Position numbers and translations under genes: made by a program. A stretch of 64,000 nt of DNA from Psychromonas aquimarina ATCC BAA-1526 (GTDB lineage Bacteria > Pseudomonadota > Gammaproteobacteria > Enterobacterales > Psychromonadaceae): assembly GCF_000428725.1 (NCBI RefSeq), contig NZ_AUAM01000009.1:62001-126000 (forward strand), written 5' to 3'. Below the pieces are notes generated by a model. The model saw only the letters and a program-made list of their open reading frames with translations, did not search any database and was not told the origin of the DNA. Positions 9,383 to 18,665 of this stretch are shown piece by piece. Within the stretch, counting starts at the first letter, position 1; every line of letters starts with the position of its first letter.

Positions 9383-10261
9383 ATGATTTTTAAAAATGTT
9401 TTTTGCAAAAAATCAAAAGCCCGGATCAGTCTGTATCTGGGCATTAAGCGAATGGCTGTCTGCCATATGCATGAAGGCCGAGTCTGCCTGCTTGCAGAAA
9501 CATCAATCACCTCTGAATCTCACTGGGAAGAGGCTTTTGATGCTATTGTGCATGAGCATAAATTAAGCGCAGCAGAGGTTTCAGTAGTTTTAAGCCGGGA
9601 TTTTTATCAAACCTTTGACATTGAAAAACCGAAAGTTGACAAAAGTGAGTTACCGGCAAGCCTGCCGTTCACTATCAAGGATCTTGTTGCCGACAGCATT
9701 TTTGATTTAGTTGTTGATTATTATGACATGCCTTTACAGCAGCATAAAGGCGAACAGATTACAGCAGTCTGTATTTTGAAAAAGCGCGTTATCAGAATAC
9801 GCGATATGGTATTAAAACATGCGATGACGCTAAAAGAGATAACCATTGAAGAGCTGGCTGTTACACGTTTATTAGGTAACAAAGAAGAGGCTGATATTTT
9901 ACTTTCACAGCAGAATAATGAATTAGTGCTGACAGTAGTAAAACAGGGGCAGCTGTACTTTTCACACCGTTTACGCGGCTTTAATGAATTATTAGGACAG
10001 CCTTTAGATGATGTTGAAGGTCTGCTGCTAGACAGTCTGAGTTTAGAGCTGCAGCGTGCACTTGATTATATTAATTCACAACTGCGGGTTGCCGCTATCG
10101 GACATTTATATTTAGCTGTTATCTGCCCTGATATTAATTTATTAGCAGAGAAGTTAGGCAGTTATTTAGCGCGTAATGTGGTGCCCTTTGGCGAGCCGGA
10201 GCAGTATGATTTTAATAACATCCTTACTTACGGGGTGTTAATGGAGGCTGAAGGTAAATGA
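9383..10261 (+). CDS. mshI: MSHA biogenesis protein MshI (PilM-like)
   Basis: 292 aa. The sequence resembles the actin-like PilM/MshI family of pilus assembly proteins, which sit on the cytoplasmic side of the inner membrane and bind the PilN-like partner. The N-terminal part (ARISLYLGIKRMAVC) is the family's phosphate-1-like region. No transmembrane helix is seen. It is the first gene of an operon whose members overlap or nearly touch; its stop overlaps the next start by 4 bp (ATGA). The 110-bp upstream gap contains an inverted repeat TTGAAT...ATTCAA (about 9318-9341), which may lie in its promoter. Role assigned mainly from gene order and overall similarity. Confidence 0.85.
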   Translation: MIFKNVFCKKSKARISLYLGIKRMAVCHMHEGRVCLLAETSITSESHWEEAFDAIVHEHKLSAAEVSVVLSRDFYQTFDIEKPKVDKSELPASLPFTIKDLVADSIFDLVVDYYDMPLQQHKGEQITAVCILKKRVIRIRDMVLKHAMTLKEITIEELAVTRLLGNKEEADILLSQQNNELVLTVVKQGQLYFSHRLRGFNELLGQPLDDVEGLLLDSLSLELQRALDYINSQLRVAAIGHLYLAVICPDINLLAEKLGSYLARNVVPFGEPEQYDFNNILTYGVLMEAEGK

Positions 10262-10866
10262 AAAAGCAGATAAACCTTTATCAGCCAAGTTGTTATCCGG
10301 TACGAGCAAAAGCCACTTTTAAACAGTTTCTGCTGCTGCTGGGCGTCTGTGTATCGTCTGCACTAATACTGAATCTGTTTTTAGCTGACCAGTACGCTGA
10401 AAAACAGGCCGCCGCGCAGGCCCATAAAAAGGTATTGTCGGAAAAACAGAGTGAATTAAGTTTATTAATTACAGAAGTGCAGAAGAAACGTACACCAGCA
10501 CATAAAACTCGAGAACTGCTGGCTCTGCAGGATGAAATCGATGCTAAACAGCGTTTATTAGGCAGCTTAGCCGGCATTGATATCGGGGTTGTGGTTAGTT
10601 TTTCTGAGTTGATGCGCGGTTTGTCGCTAGCGGATACCAATAATGTCAGCATTAATCATTTTTCTGTTATTAACGGCCGTTTGAATATTTCCGGGCTGGC
10701 GAAGCAGAGTGATTCAGTACCTTTGTGGTTAAGTAAAATTCAGAAAACCGATGAGCTGGCAGATATCGCATTTTCCGAACTGCAGATATTAGGTGAAGCC
10801 GGGCACTTTTCTTTCCAGTTAAGCAATGCTCAAGATAAAAACAGCAGTAAAGGGGGCGTCCAATGA
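10258..10866 (+). CDS. MSHA biogenesis PilN-like protein (MshI2)
   Basis: 202 aa. A short basic cytoplasmic tail (KKQINLYQP, the segment by which PilN-type proteins bind PilM) is followed by one transmembrane helix (about residues 24-43), a coiled-coil region rich in Gln, Lys and Glu (about 47-105) and a small periplasmic ferredoxin-like domain. This is the PilN architecture (PF05137). It should form the inner-membrane alignment complex with the PilM-like protein before it and the PilO-like MshJ after it. It overlaps the preceding gene by 4 bp and the following one by 4 bp, so translation is probably coupled. Confidence 0.85.
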   Translation: MKKQINLYQPSCYPVRAKATFKQFLLLLGVCVSSALILNLFLADQYAEKQAAAQAHKKVLSEKQSELSLLITEVQKKRTPAHKTRELLALQDEIDAKQRLLGSLAGIDIGVVVSFSELMRGLSLADTNNVSINHFSVINGRLNISGLAKQSDSVPLWLSKIQKTDELADIAFSELQILGEAGHFSFQLSNAQDKNSSKGGVQ

Positions 10867-11528
10867 AAAAGCTTAACTTTACTGAACTAGAAAAAGCTTT
10901 CAATCAAATGACCCTGCGTGAACGTGTCATTATGTTCGGCGCTTTAATTATCTGCACCGCCGCGCTTACTTATTACTGGATGTATGAACCCGCTATGCTC
11001 AGGCTGGCAAAGGCAGATAAAGCTCTGCAGGCAGGTTATCAGCAGGAAAAAGAGTTAAATCATGAAATTGTTGAAATTAAAGCGCGTTTATTAAAAGATC
11101 CGCTTCAGGAAGTTAATAATAAAATCGCTTTTTCGGAGCAGGTATTAGTCTCATTAGATAAGCAGCTGGATGAAAAATTAGTCCGCTTTATCCACTCGCA
11201 GAAAATGCCGGCAGCCCTGGCTAAAGTGTTGTCCTCAAGCCCGGGGGTAAAGGTGAAACTGCTGAAATCATTACCGACACAGTCATTCAGTTCGGCAGTC
11301 AAAGGGGCTGGGGCCGACGCTGCAGAAAATATCTTTTATAAGCATACATTGGAGATTCAGCTGACGGGGAATTACAATGCTGTTTATCGTTATCTGTTAA
11401 ACCTTGAAACACTTCAGGAAAAGTTCTACTGGTCTTCACTGGATTATCAAGTGGCAAAGTATCCGCTTGCTGAAGTGACAATTCAAATTTATACATTAAG
11501 CAGTCAGCAGGATTTAGTCAGTGGTTAA
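10863..11528 (+). CDS. mshJ: MSHA biogenesis protein MshJ (PilO-like)
   Basis: 221 aa. A cytoplasmic N-terminus (MKKLNFTELEKAFNQMTLRE) leads into a single transmembrane helix (about residues 23-42), then a heptad-rich coiled coil (about 50-110) and a periplasmic domain. This matches PilO/MshJ, the partner of the PilN-like protein in the inner-membrane alignment complex. The gene overlaps its neighbours on both sides (4 bp upstream, 8 bp downstream), which supports tight co-translation within the msh operon. Confidence 0.85.
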   Translation: MKKLNFTELEKAFNQMTLRERVIMFGALIICTAALTYYWMYEPAMLRLAKADKALQAGYQQEKELNHEIVEIKARLLKDPLQEVNNKIAFSEQVLVSLDKQLDEKLVRFIHSQKMPAALAKVLSSSPGVKVKLLKSLPTQSFSSAVKGAGADAAENIFYKHTLEIQLTGNYNAVYRYLLNLETLQEKFYWSSLDYQVAKYPLAEVTIQIYTLSSQQDLVSG

Positions 11529-11847
11529 ATATATTCTTTTATTTTTTTTAATAATCAGTTTTAACGCGCTCGCGGATCTGGAATCGTTAACGGATCCTAC
11601 CAGGCCGTTAAGTTATCAGACTAAGTCAGTCAAAAAAGCCGGCCGGGCTTCTTTACCGAGACTGCAGAGTATACTGGTTGAGGGAGACAGCCGTTCTGCC
11701 ATTTTAAATAATAAATTATATAAAAAAGGGCAGCGGGTAAACGGATATCTGATAACACGTATTGATAAAAATGCTGTATTGATGCGTTATAAAACAAAAT
11801 ATTACAAATTAACCCTGTACACAGATCAAGAACGTTTTATTAATTAA
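11521..11847 (+). CDS. mshK: MSHA biogenesis protein MshK (PilP-like)
   Basis: 108 aa with a GTG start at 11521, supported by CAGGA about 8 nt upstream and by the 8-bp overlap with mshJ. A signal peptide (VKYILLFFLIISFNALA) precedes a small periplasmic domain containing DPTRPL and LQSILVEGDSRSAILNNK. These resemble the PilP/GspC HR-like domain that links the inner-membrane complex to the secretin. Its job is therefore probably to connect MshJ and the PilN-like protein to MshL, which follows 32 bp later. Confidence 0.83.
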   Translation: MVKYILLFFLIISFNALADLESLTDPTRPLSYQTKSVKKAGRASLPRLQSILVEGDSRSAILNNKLYKKGQRVNGYLITRIDKNAVLMRYKTKYYKLTLYTDQERFIN

Positions 11848-11879
11848 ATGACTCATTTTCTTTATGGAAACTATATAAA

Positions 11880-13553
11880 ATGAAAAGAATTTTCGCTATA
11901 AGCTGCTGCCTCCTATTACTAACAGCTTGTCAGGTAACTAAAAAAAACACAGCTGAAAATCAGAAAGAGGCCCTGCGGGAAAAAAATGATAAGCAGGTGC
12001 AGGAGCTGATTCTGCCAGAGGATATTGAAGCGGAATTATACGCTGACTTAGAGGAGGAGGGCGGCGCTGTTGAGCAGGAAGAAAAACGTTTTAATATCTC
12101 AGCCAGGGATGTAAATGCTTCTGTTTTCTTTGCATCTCTGATTAATGACTCATCCTACAGTGTTGCAGTTCACCCCGATGTTGCAGGCTCTATTACACTT
12201 TCCTTAAAGCAGGTCACACTGAGTGAGGCGTTATCTGTTATCGAAGATATGTTTGGTTATGAAATTAAATTAAAAGGGCGTGTTTATCATATTTACCCTG
12301 CGGGTATGCGTATTGCGAGTTTTACTCTGGATTACCTGTTTATGAACCGCATGGGCGGATCCCGTACCAGTGTATTAGCCGGCCATTTAAGTCAGCAGAA
12401 TGACGACGAAAATAATGACAGTGACAGCGACAGTTCGAGTTCATCAAGTTCATCGAGCTCTTCTCGTTCTTCGGACTCTTCAGGCTCCGAGAAACAGGAG
12501 TTCACCGGGGAGTTTTCATCAAACAGTCTGCAGGACGGTACGAAAATAACCACGGTTACCAGCACCAACTACTGGGCTTATTTAGAGATGAAAATAAATA
12601 AGCTTTTAAATAATAAAAATGATCGTGATGTCATTGTCAGCCCTATGTCCGGCCTGATTACCATTCGTGCTTACCCGGGAGAAATTCGTGCTGTACGGGA
12701 GTTTTTAGAAAAAGAGTCGGATAATCTCAACCGTCAGGTTATTTTAGAGATGCAGTTAATTGAAGTGGTGTTAAGTGATGAATATCAGCAGGGGGTCAGC
12801 TGGACGAATGCCGATACAACAATGGGCAGTACTTCTCTGGTCTATAACAGTGTGCATAAAATAGCCGACAGTGTCATACAGAGTACTATCGGCGGCGGCG
12901 GTGCATTAACCATTTCTAACGGCTCCTTTAATGCGGTTGTGTCGATGTTAGAAACACAGGGTGATGTTAATGTCTTGTCGAAACCCCGAATTACCGCGAT
13001 GAATAATCAGAAAGCGGTGATTAAAGTCGGCGGCGATGAATATTTTGTGACTGATGTTTCAACCACAACGGTAACCGGTACATCTACAACTTCGACTCCT
13101 AATGTAGAGCTGACGCCGTTTTTCTCCGGTATCTCTGTTGATGTTACGCCTAAGGTTAATGACGATGACAGCGTGTTACTGCATATTCACCCGTCAATAA
13201 TTGATATTGAAGAGCAGATTAAAACCATCAGCTTCGGTACGACTACTGGTGATCTGACTATTCCGGTTGCTAAAAGTGATGTGCGGGAATCGGATACCGT
13301 GGTGAAATCGCAGAATGGTGATGTGATTGTTATCGGCGGATTAATGAAGAGCGTCGAAAAAGATGTTGTTTCTAAAGTCCCTTTTCTTGGTGATGTACCC
13401 TGGTTAGGTGAACTGTTTACCAATCGTCAGAAAACGAATTACAAAACAGAGCTGGTTATTTTAGTGAAGCCGCAGGTTATTAAGAAAAATACCTGGAAGC
13501 AGGAGATTCAAAAATCATCGGATTTAATTGAAAAATGGTACCCGTCTGAATGA
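11880..13553 (+). CDS. mshL: MSHA secretin MshL (outer-membrane lipoprotein)
   Basis: 557 aa. It forms the outer-membrane channel through which the pilus passes. The N-terminus is a lipoprotein signal with lipobox LTAC (Cys about residue 17). Next come a secretin short domain (about 75-140), an N-domain and the C-terminal secretin pore domain (about 290-545) with the family motif VPFLGDVPWLGELF. A nearly pure serine stretch (about residues 180-205) separates two N-domains and is encoded by imperfect TCN/AGY repeats at about 12420-12490. The stop overlaps mshM by 4 bp. Identification is firm; the length of the serine linker is likely variable among strains. Confidence 0.93.
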   Translation: MKRIFAISCCLLLLTACQVTKKNTAENQKEALREKNDKQVQELILPEDIEAELYADLEEEGGAVEQEEKRFNISARDVNASVFFASLINDSSYSVAVHPDVAGSITLSLKQVTLSEALSVIEDMFGYEIKLKGRVYHIYPAGMRIASFTLDYLFMNRMGGSRTSVLAGHLSQQNDDENNDSDSDSSSSSSSSSSSRSSDSSGSEKQEFTGEFSSNSLQDGTKITTVTSTNYWAYLEMKINKLLNNKNDRDVIVSPMSGLITIRAYPGEIRAVREFLEKESDNLNRQVILEMQLIEVVLSDEYQQGVSWTNADTTMGSTSLVYNSVHKIADSVIQSTIGGGGALTISNGSFNAVVSMLETQGDVNVLSKPRITAMNNQKAVIKVGGDEYFVTDVSTTTVTGTSTTSTPNVELTPFFSGISVDVTPKVNDDDSVLLHIHPSIIDIEEQIKTISFGTTTGDLTIPVAKSDVRESDTVVKSQNGDVIVIGGLMKSVEKDVVSKVPFLGDVPWLGELFTNRQKTNYKTELVILVKPQVIKKNTWKQEIQKSSDLIEKWYPSE

Positions 13554-14455
13554 TATATTTACAACACTTTGGATTAGAAGCCGCGCCCTTTTCATTAACG
13601 GCGGATCCGCGCTTTTATATCGATTTTACTCCTCATAAAGAAGCGTTAGAAGTTATTAGCACTGCGCTTTCTTTAGGAGAAAGTATTTTAAAAATAACCG
13701 GTGAAGTAGGGACCGGCAAAACCCTGTTATGTAATAAAGCACAGCTGGAACTTTCTGAGCAGTATCTGATCTGCAGTATTGATAATCCTTATCTGAACGC
13801 CCATGAGCTGCGCTGTGCATTAGCGGATAAAATAGGTTTGCAGAAAGAGACTTTTGAACAGGAGTTTTTATTAACCGGACTGATTAAAGAACGTTTATTA
13901 ACTCTGCTGGCACAGGGCAGAAAAGTACTGGTGCTGGTTGATGAAGCACAGGCTCTGCCCGATTCAACGCTGGAAGCATTACGCTTGTTTTCTAATTTAG
14001 AAACCGAGTCACAAAAATTATTACAGGTAATTTTATTCGGTCAGCCGGAATTAGATCAGCGTTTAAGCGACACTAAACTTCGCCAGCTGCGGCAGCGCAT
14101 TACCTTTTCATATCAGCTGCGCGCATTATCTGAGCAGGAGATTGAACATTATATTTCGCAGCGTTTAAACCAGGCCGGTTATCGGGGGGCATTACTGTTT
14201 GATCGTAACGTCTGTCGTCGAATCAGCCGGGCAAGCCGCGGCATACCGCGTTTAATTAATGTGTTATGCCATAAAGTGCTGATGCTCAGTTACGGCCGCC
14301 AGCATTATAATATCACCGCTAAATTAGTGAATGAGGCGGCTGCCGATACTGAAGATGCTTATCCGATTCAGAAATTAAGCCGCTGGTGGGCGGTGCTGTT
14401 TTCATTTGTGTTATTAAATGTGTTCCTATTGCTCTGGTGGAAGGGGGTAATATGA
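13550..14455 (+). CDS. mshM: MSHA biogenesis AAA ATPase MshM (ExeA-like)
   Basis: 301 aa. AAA+ ATPase of the ExeA/MshM group: Walker A GEVGTGKT (about residues 51-58), Walker B VLVLVDEAQ (about 126-134) and sensor region SRGIPRLINVLCHKVL. One transmembrane helix lies close to the C-terminus (AVLFSFVLLNVFLLLWW). ExeA-type proteins help place or assemble the secretin through peptidoglycan; MshM lacks the long periplasmic peptidoglycan-binding tail of ExeA. Overlaps mshL upstream and mshN downstream, each by an ATGA junction. Confidence 0.9.
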   Translation: MIYLQHFGLEAAPFSLTADPRFYIDFTPHKEALEVISTALSLGESILKITGEVGTGKTLLCNKAQLELSEQYLICSIDNPYLNAHELRCALADKIGLQKETFEQEFLLTGLIKERLLTLLAQGRKVLVLVDEAQALPDSTLEALRLFSNLETESQKLLQVILFGQPELDQRLSDTKLRQLRQRITFSYQLRALSEQEIEHYISQRLNQAGYRGALLFDRNVCRRISRASRGIPRLINVLCHKVLMLSYGRQHYNITAKLVNEAAADTEDAYPIQKLSRWWAVLFSFVLLNVFLLLWWKGVI

Positions 14456-15558
14456 GTATTATCAATAAAATGCATCAGGATTTTGAGAAGGCTCGGCATG
14501 ACTCGCCGGTTTTATCCGCCGTAGCTGCAAAAAAAACGACACAGAAAACACTGCTGTTTGTCTTTATCGCTATATTATCAGCCAGTGCCTTAGGACTTTC
14601 TTACCTTATCTTAACTCAAGAAAAAGTGCCTGAATCCAGGCTGGCGAAAGCTGCAGAACTGCCCGCTCCAACTGCTGATTCAGCTGCTGCGCCGCAGACG
14701 GCAGTAACAGTAAAGCAACCGCTGAAGCCGCCCGCAGTTATTGAGGTGAAACAATCTGTTTTACAGAAGCAGCCTGAACAGCGCAAAAAAGCGCCAGCGG
14801 CGGCTGATCGTCAAGCTGCGGATAAAAAGAAAAGTGATAAGCAGTTAAAGGCAAAGGTTACAACACTTGAAACGGCTGCAGAAACAGTGCCTGTAAAAGC
14901 TAAAAGCAAACCGGCAGTAGAGAAAAAAGTACCGCAGGTTAAAAAAACACCTCATTTAGAGATTAAAAAAGCGCAGTTAACTAACAGTCAACTGGCACAG
15001 ATTCATCTTAAAGCGGCTGAAAAAGCGAAACTTAAAGGAGATCTGGATGGTGCGGCTGCTAAGCGGATCAGGGCGCTGAATTTGCAGCCGGATTTAAATG
15101 AAGTTCGTAAATCTGCCGCACTTTATTACTACGGGCAGGGGGAGACTGATAAAGCTGTTCGTTTACTTAAAAAAGGTGCACAGGTGTCACCGGATTATCC
15201 TGACTTTAATTTAATGCTGTCGCGTATCGCCTTAAAATCAGGGGATGAGCACAGAGCCTACCTGTATCTGCAGCAGCACCCTCCTAAAGTGGAAGGTAAT
15301 TTAGACTATTACGTCAGCTACGCTATTCTGGCGCAGAAGTTTAATAAATTTGAGCAGTCTGAAGGTCTGTTTCAAAGTTTACTCTCACAACGCCCGGATA
15401 ACGGCCGCTGGAGAATGTCCCTGGCGATTGCGCAGGATAAACAGGGGAAAACTGAGCTGGCTGTCAGCAGTTATAAATCGGCTTTACTACAAACCGATCT
15501 TTCCTCAAAAGCGAAAGCTTATATCAATCAGCGTTTAATCTATTTGGCTGAAAAGTAA
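14452..15558 (+). CDS. mshN: MSHA biogenesis TPR protein MshN
   Basis: 368 aa from the ATG at 14452, chosen because AAGGGGG lies just upstream and the ATG overlaps the mshM stop; a longer in-frame reading from 14386 would lie inside mshM and is unlikely. Domains: short cytoplasmic tail, one transmembrane helix (about 33-53), a long Ala/Lys/Pro-rich low-complexity linker (about 60-175), then tetratricopeptide repeats (about 185-365). By position and architecture this is MshN, a membrane-anchored TPR protein of the pilus machine whose exact partner is not established. Confidence 0.85.
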   Translation: MSIINKMHQDFEKARHDSPVLSAVAAKKTTQKTLLFVFIAILSASALGLSYLILTQEKVPESRLAKAAELPAPTADSAAAPQTAVTVKQPLKPPAVIEVKQSVLQKQPEQRKKAPAAADRQAADKKKSDKQLKAKVTTLETAAETVPVKAKSKPAVEKKVPQVKKTPHLEIKKAQLTNSQLAQIHLKAAEKAKLKGDLDGAAAKRIRALNLQPDLNEVRKSAALYYYGQGETDKAVRLLKKGAQVSPDYPDFNLMLSRIALKSGDEHRAYLYLQQHPPKVEGNLDYYVSYAILAQKFNKFEQSEGLFQSLLSQRPDNGRWRMSLAIAQDKQGKTELAVSSYKSALLQTDLSSKAKAYINQRLIYLAEK

Positions 15559-15566
15559 GGAAGTTT

Positions 15567-17408
15567 ATGAAACCGCAACTGAAAAAGCGTTTAGGTGATT
15601 TACTGGTTGAAGAAAAGCTCATCAGTGAAGCCCAGTTAGGAAATGCGCTCCAGGAACAGCGTAATTTAGGACTTAAATTAGGCGCGACTTTAATTCACCT
15701 GGGTTATATCAGTGAAGAGCAGATATTAACTTTCCTGTCCCGTCAGCTGAACATTGAAATTGTGGATCTGCTTAAAGTTAAAATTGACCATAATGCCGTG
15801 CAGTTAATTCCGGAGGTTCATGCCCGCCGCTTAAGAGCTCTGGCCATTCACGATAATGGTAAAACAGTGACTTTAGTGGTATCTGATCCGGCTGATCTGC
15901 ACAGTTTAGATGTTTTAGCCAGCCTGTTAAAAGGGCGTCATTTTGAACTGATGATTGCACGTGAAGATCAGCTTATTGAGTCATTTGATCGTGTTTACCG
16001 CCGTACCAAAGAGATTGCTTCATTTGCGGTTAAATTGAGCGAAGAGCATGGTGAGACATCTGCCTTTGATGCAGCTGCTGTTGATATTGGCGGTGACGGC
16101 TCGGATGCGACTGTGGTTAAGTTATTACAGTCACTGTTTGAAGATGCGGTGCAGGTCGGCGCTTCAGATATTCATATTGAACCCGATGAAAATGTTCTCC
16201 GCTTGAGACAGCGTGTTGACGGTGTATTACAGGAAACGCTGCTGCCGGAAGGCGGTATTGCCAGCGCATTAGTCTCGCGGCTTAAATTAATGGCGCAGCT
16301 GGATATTTCCGAGAAGCGTTTACCGCAGGACGGACGTTTTAATATCAATGTAAAAGGGCGCAGTATTGATATTCGTGTTTCTACTATGCCGATTCAGGCT
16401 GGTGAATCCGTGGTAATGCGTCTGCTGGATCAGTCTTCCGGGGTTTTATCTTTTGAGGAAATCGGCATTCCTGCCCACCTGCAGGAGCGTTTAGAGCTGC
16501 AGCTTAAGCGTCCCAACGGGCTTATTCTGGTAACCGGGCCGACGGGCAGCGGTAAAACAACTACTCTGTACACATCTCTTGATACGCTTAACTCGCCGGG
16601 CAGTAAAATTATTACCGTAGAAGATCCGGTAGAGTACCGTTTACCGCGTATTAACCAGGTACAGGTTAACAGCAAAATCGGTTTAAATTTTTCCAATGTA
16701 CTGCGTACTGCACTGCGTCAGGATCCCGATATTTTACTGGTGGGGGAGATGCGTGACAGTGAAACAATGGAAATCGGTATACGCGGCGCGTTAACCGGGC
16801 ATCTAGTGTTATCCACTCTGCATACCAATGACGCGATCAGCAGTACCCTGCGTTTATTAGATATGGGGGCACCCGGTTATCTTGTTGCCAGTGCATTAAG
16901 GGCCGTTATCGCACAGCGCCTGGTCCGCCGTTTATGTGAAAACTGTAAAAGCAGCGGGCCGGCCGAATTTTCACAACAAGTACTGCTTGAGCAGTTAAGT
17001 GATGAAAACCTGCAGCATACTCACTTTCACTCCGCTCCCGGCTGTCAGCGCTGCCAGTTTACCGGTTACCGCGGCCGTATCGGTGTATTTGAGTTATTAG
17101 AGATTGATGACGGTATGGTGACGGCATTACGTTTGGATGATCCTGAAGCCTTTGCTCAGGCTGCTAAAAAAGCTAAATACTTCAAACCGTTAGCATTAGC
17201 CGCCCTGGAATATGCGAAGCAGGGTATTACTTCTCTCGAGGAGGTCTTTAAGCTGGTGGATCGTTTTGAAAAAATAAAAAAACATCATGACGAAGTAGAG
17301 GTCAGCCTGCCTGAAAGCGCCAAGCTTGAGCAGTCGGGCTTATCGCTGGCACCGCGTGATGACGAAAAGACTCCGGCAGATTCATCACCTTTAGGTTTTT
17401 CTGAATAA
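15567..17408 (+). CDS. mshE: MSHA pilus extension ATPase MshE
   Basis: 613 aa. Hexameric type II/IV secretion ATPase that powers pilus polymerisation at the inner membrane. The N-terminus carries the MshEN c-di-GMP-binding module as two related blocks, RLGDLLVEEKLISEAQ and KLGATLIHLGYISEEQ. The first has Lys where the usual motif has Gly, so binding should be tested rather than assumed. Then come Walker A GPTGSGKTTT (about 324), the Asp box, Walker B (ILLVGEMRD) and the His box (LSTLHTNDA). A four-cysteine zinc motif follows (CENC ... CQRC). AAGGAAG precedes the ATG, 8 nt after mshN. The mshG start overlaps its stop by 1 bp. Confidence 0.94.
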   Translation: MKPQLKKRLGDLLVEEKLISEAQLGNALQEQRNLGLKLGATLIHLGYISEEQILTFLSRQLNIEIVDLLKVKIDHNAVQLIPEVHARRLRALAIHDNGKTVTLVVSDPADLHSLDVLASLLKGRHFELMIAREDQLIESFDRVYRRTKEIASFAVKLSEEHGETSAFDAAAVDIGGDGSDATVVKLLQSLFEDAVQVGASDIHIEPDENVLRLRQRVDGVLQETLLPEGGIASALVSRLKLMAQLDISEKRLPQDGRFNINVKGRSIDIRVSTMPIQAGESVVMRLLDQSSGVLSFEEIGIPAHLQERLELQLKRPNGLILVTGPTGSGKTTTLYTSLDTLNSPGSKIITVEDPVEYRLPRINQVQVNSKIGLNFSNVLRTALRQDPDILLVGEMRDSETMEIGIRGALTGHLVLSTLHTNDAISSTLRLLDMGAPGYLVASALRAVIAQRLVRRLCENCKSSGPAEFSQQVLLEQLSDENLQHTHFHSAPGCQRCQFTGYRGRIGVFELLEIDDGMVTALRLDDPEAFAQAAKKAKYFKPLALAALEYAKQGITSLEEVFKLVDRFEKIKKHHDEVEVSLPESAKLEQSGLSLAPRDDEKTPADSSPLGFSE

Positions 17409-18628
17409 TGGCGCTGTTTAAATACACTGGACGCGACAGTCAGGGCTCTACAGTAAAAGGAGAGCTTGAAGCTGCTTCTAAAGAAGGTGCCGTTGATCTG
17501 GTAATGCAGAAAGGCATTTTACCCACTGAGATAAAGGAGAAAGCCGCCGGCGGGCAGGAGTTTGATCTCTCTGCTGTTTTTGCTTCACAGATAAAACTGA
17601 CTGATTTAATCGTATTTACCCGGCAGCTGTACTCGTTAACCAAAGCGGGTATCCCGATTCTGCGTGCGTTAAACGGCCTGGCTGATTCAACTCATTCAAA
17701 ATTATTAAGTGACGCATTATATGATGTTTTAGACCGTATGCGTAATGGTTACTCACTTTCGGCCGCCATGACTTTACACCCGCGGGTTTTTTCACAGTTA
17801 TATGTCTCTTTAGTTCAGGTGGGAGAAAATACCGGTCAGCTGGATCGTATCTTTTTACAGCTTGCACAGTATCTTGAACAGGAAGCCGAAACTATAAAGC
17901 GTGTTAAAGGGGCAATGCGTTACCCAAGTTTTGTATTAATGTTTCTGGCCGCCGCTATGGTTATCCTCAATATTAAAGTGATTCCGGTTTTTGCTAATAT
18001 GTTTAACAAGTTTAATGCAGAGCTGCCCTGGACAACTCAAGTTCTGCTCGGTACGTCTTCATTTTTTGTTAATTACTGGGGTTATATGCTGGCCGCTTTA
18101 ATTCTGGTGGTGGTGGCTGTTAAGGTCTGGTTAAGTACGGATAAAGGTGCCTGGTTATGGGATAAGTGGAAACTGAGGATCCCTATTGTCGGTTCAGTGA
18201 TTGAGCGCTCATTATTGGCGCGTTTTTCACGCAGCTTTGCAATGATGCTTAGTGCCGGTGTACCTTTGAATAACTCTCTGTATCTAATCGCTTTTGCAGT
18301 GGATAACAACTACCTGAAAGATAAAATGTTAGCGATGCGCAGCGGTATCGAAGCAGGTGAAACCCTGTTGAAGACAGCATCTGCCGCGGAGCTGTTTACC
18401 CCGCTTGTTCTGCAGATGATTGCGGTTGGTGAAGAAACCGGTCAGGTTGACGAGCTGCTCAATGAAGCAGCTGATTTTTATGAGCGTGAAGTTGATTATG
18501 AGCTTAAGAATATGACTGCCAGAATTGAACCTGTCTTAATATCCATTGTTGCGGGCATGGTACTGATTTTGGCGTTGGGGATATTTACCCCTATGTGGGA
18601 TATGATGAGTGCTATGAAAGGGCGCTAG
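17408..18628 (+). CDS. mshG: MSHA pilus platform protein MshG (PilC/GspF family)
   Basis: 406 aa. Polytopic inner-membrane platform protein of type IV pilus and type II secretion systems, with two T2SF domains (about residues 68-190 and 270-392). Motifs include FTRQLYSLTKAGIPILRAL, GAMRYPSFVLMF and FSRSFAMMLSAGVPL. Three transmembrane helices are visible (about 170-190, 220-240, 375-395). It is the last msh gene in the window: a terminator follows, and then a gene on the other strand. In V. cholerae mshF and the pilin operon mshBACDOPQ come next; none is present here. Confidence 0.93.
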   Translation: MALFKYTGRDSQGSTVKGELEAASKEGAVDLVMQKGILPTEIKEKAAGGQEFDLSAVFASQIKLTDLIVFTRQLYSLTKAGIPILRALNGLADSTHSKLLSDALYDVLDRMRNGYSLSAAMTLHPRVFSQLYVSLVQVGENTGQLDRIFLQLAQYLEQEAETIKRVKGAMRYPSFVLMFLAAAMVILNIKVIPVFANMFNKFNAELPWTTQVLLGTSSFFVNYWGYMLAALILVVVAVKVWLSTDKGAWLWDKWKLRIPIVGSVIERSLLARFSRSFAMMLSAGVPLNNSLYLIAFAVDNNYLKDKMLAMRSGIEAGETLLKTASAAELFTPLVLQMIAVGEETGQVDELLNEAADFYEREVDYELKNMTARIEPVLISIVAGMVLILALGIFTPMWDMMSAMKGR

Positions 18629-18635
18629 AGAAGAA

Positions 18636-18665
18636 TTGGGCGGCTTTTAAAACGCTCAATTTTTA
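18636..18665 (+). terminator. Terminator of the msh operon
   Basis: Stem TTGGGCG / CGCTCAA (one G-T pair) with a 10-nt loop, then a run of Ts. It begins 8 nt after the mshG stop and marks a true operon end; the T run reaches the 3' end of the convergent kinase gene. Confidence 0.6.
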
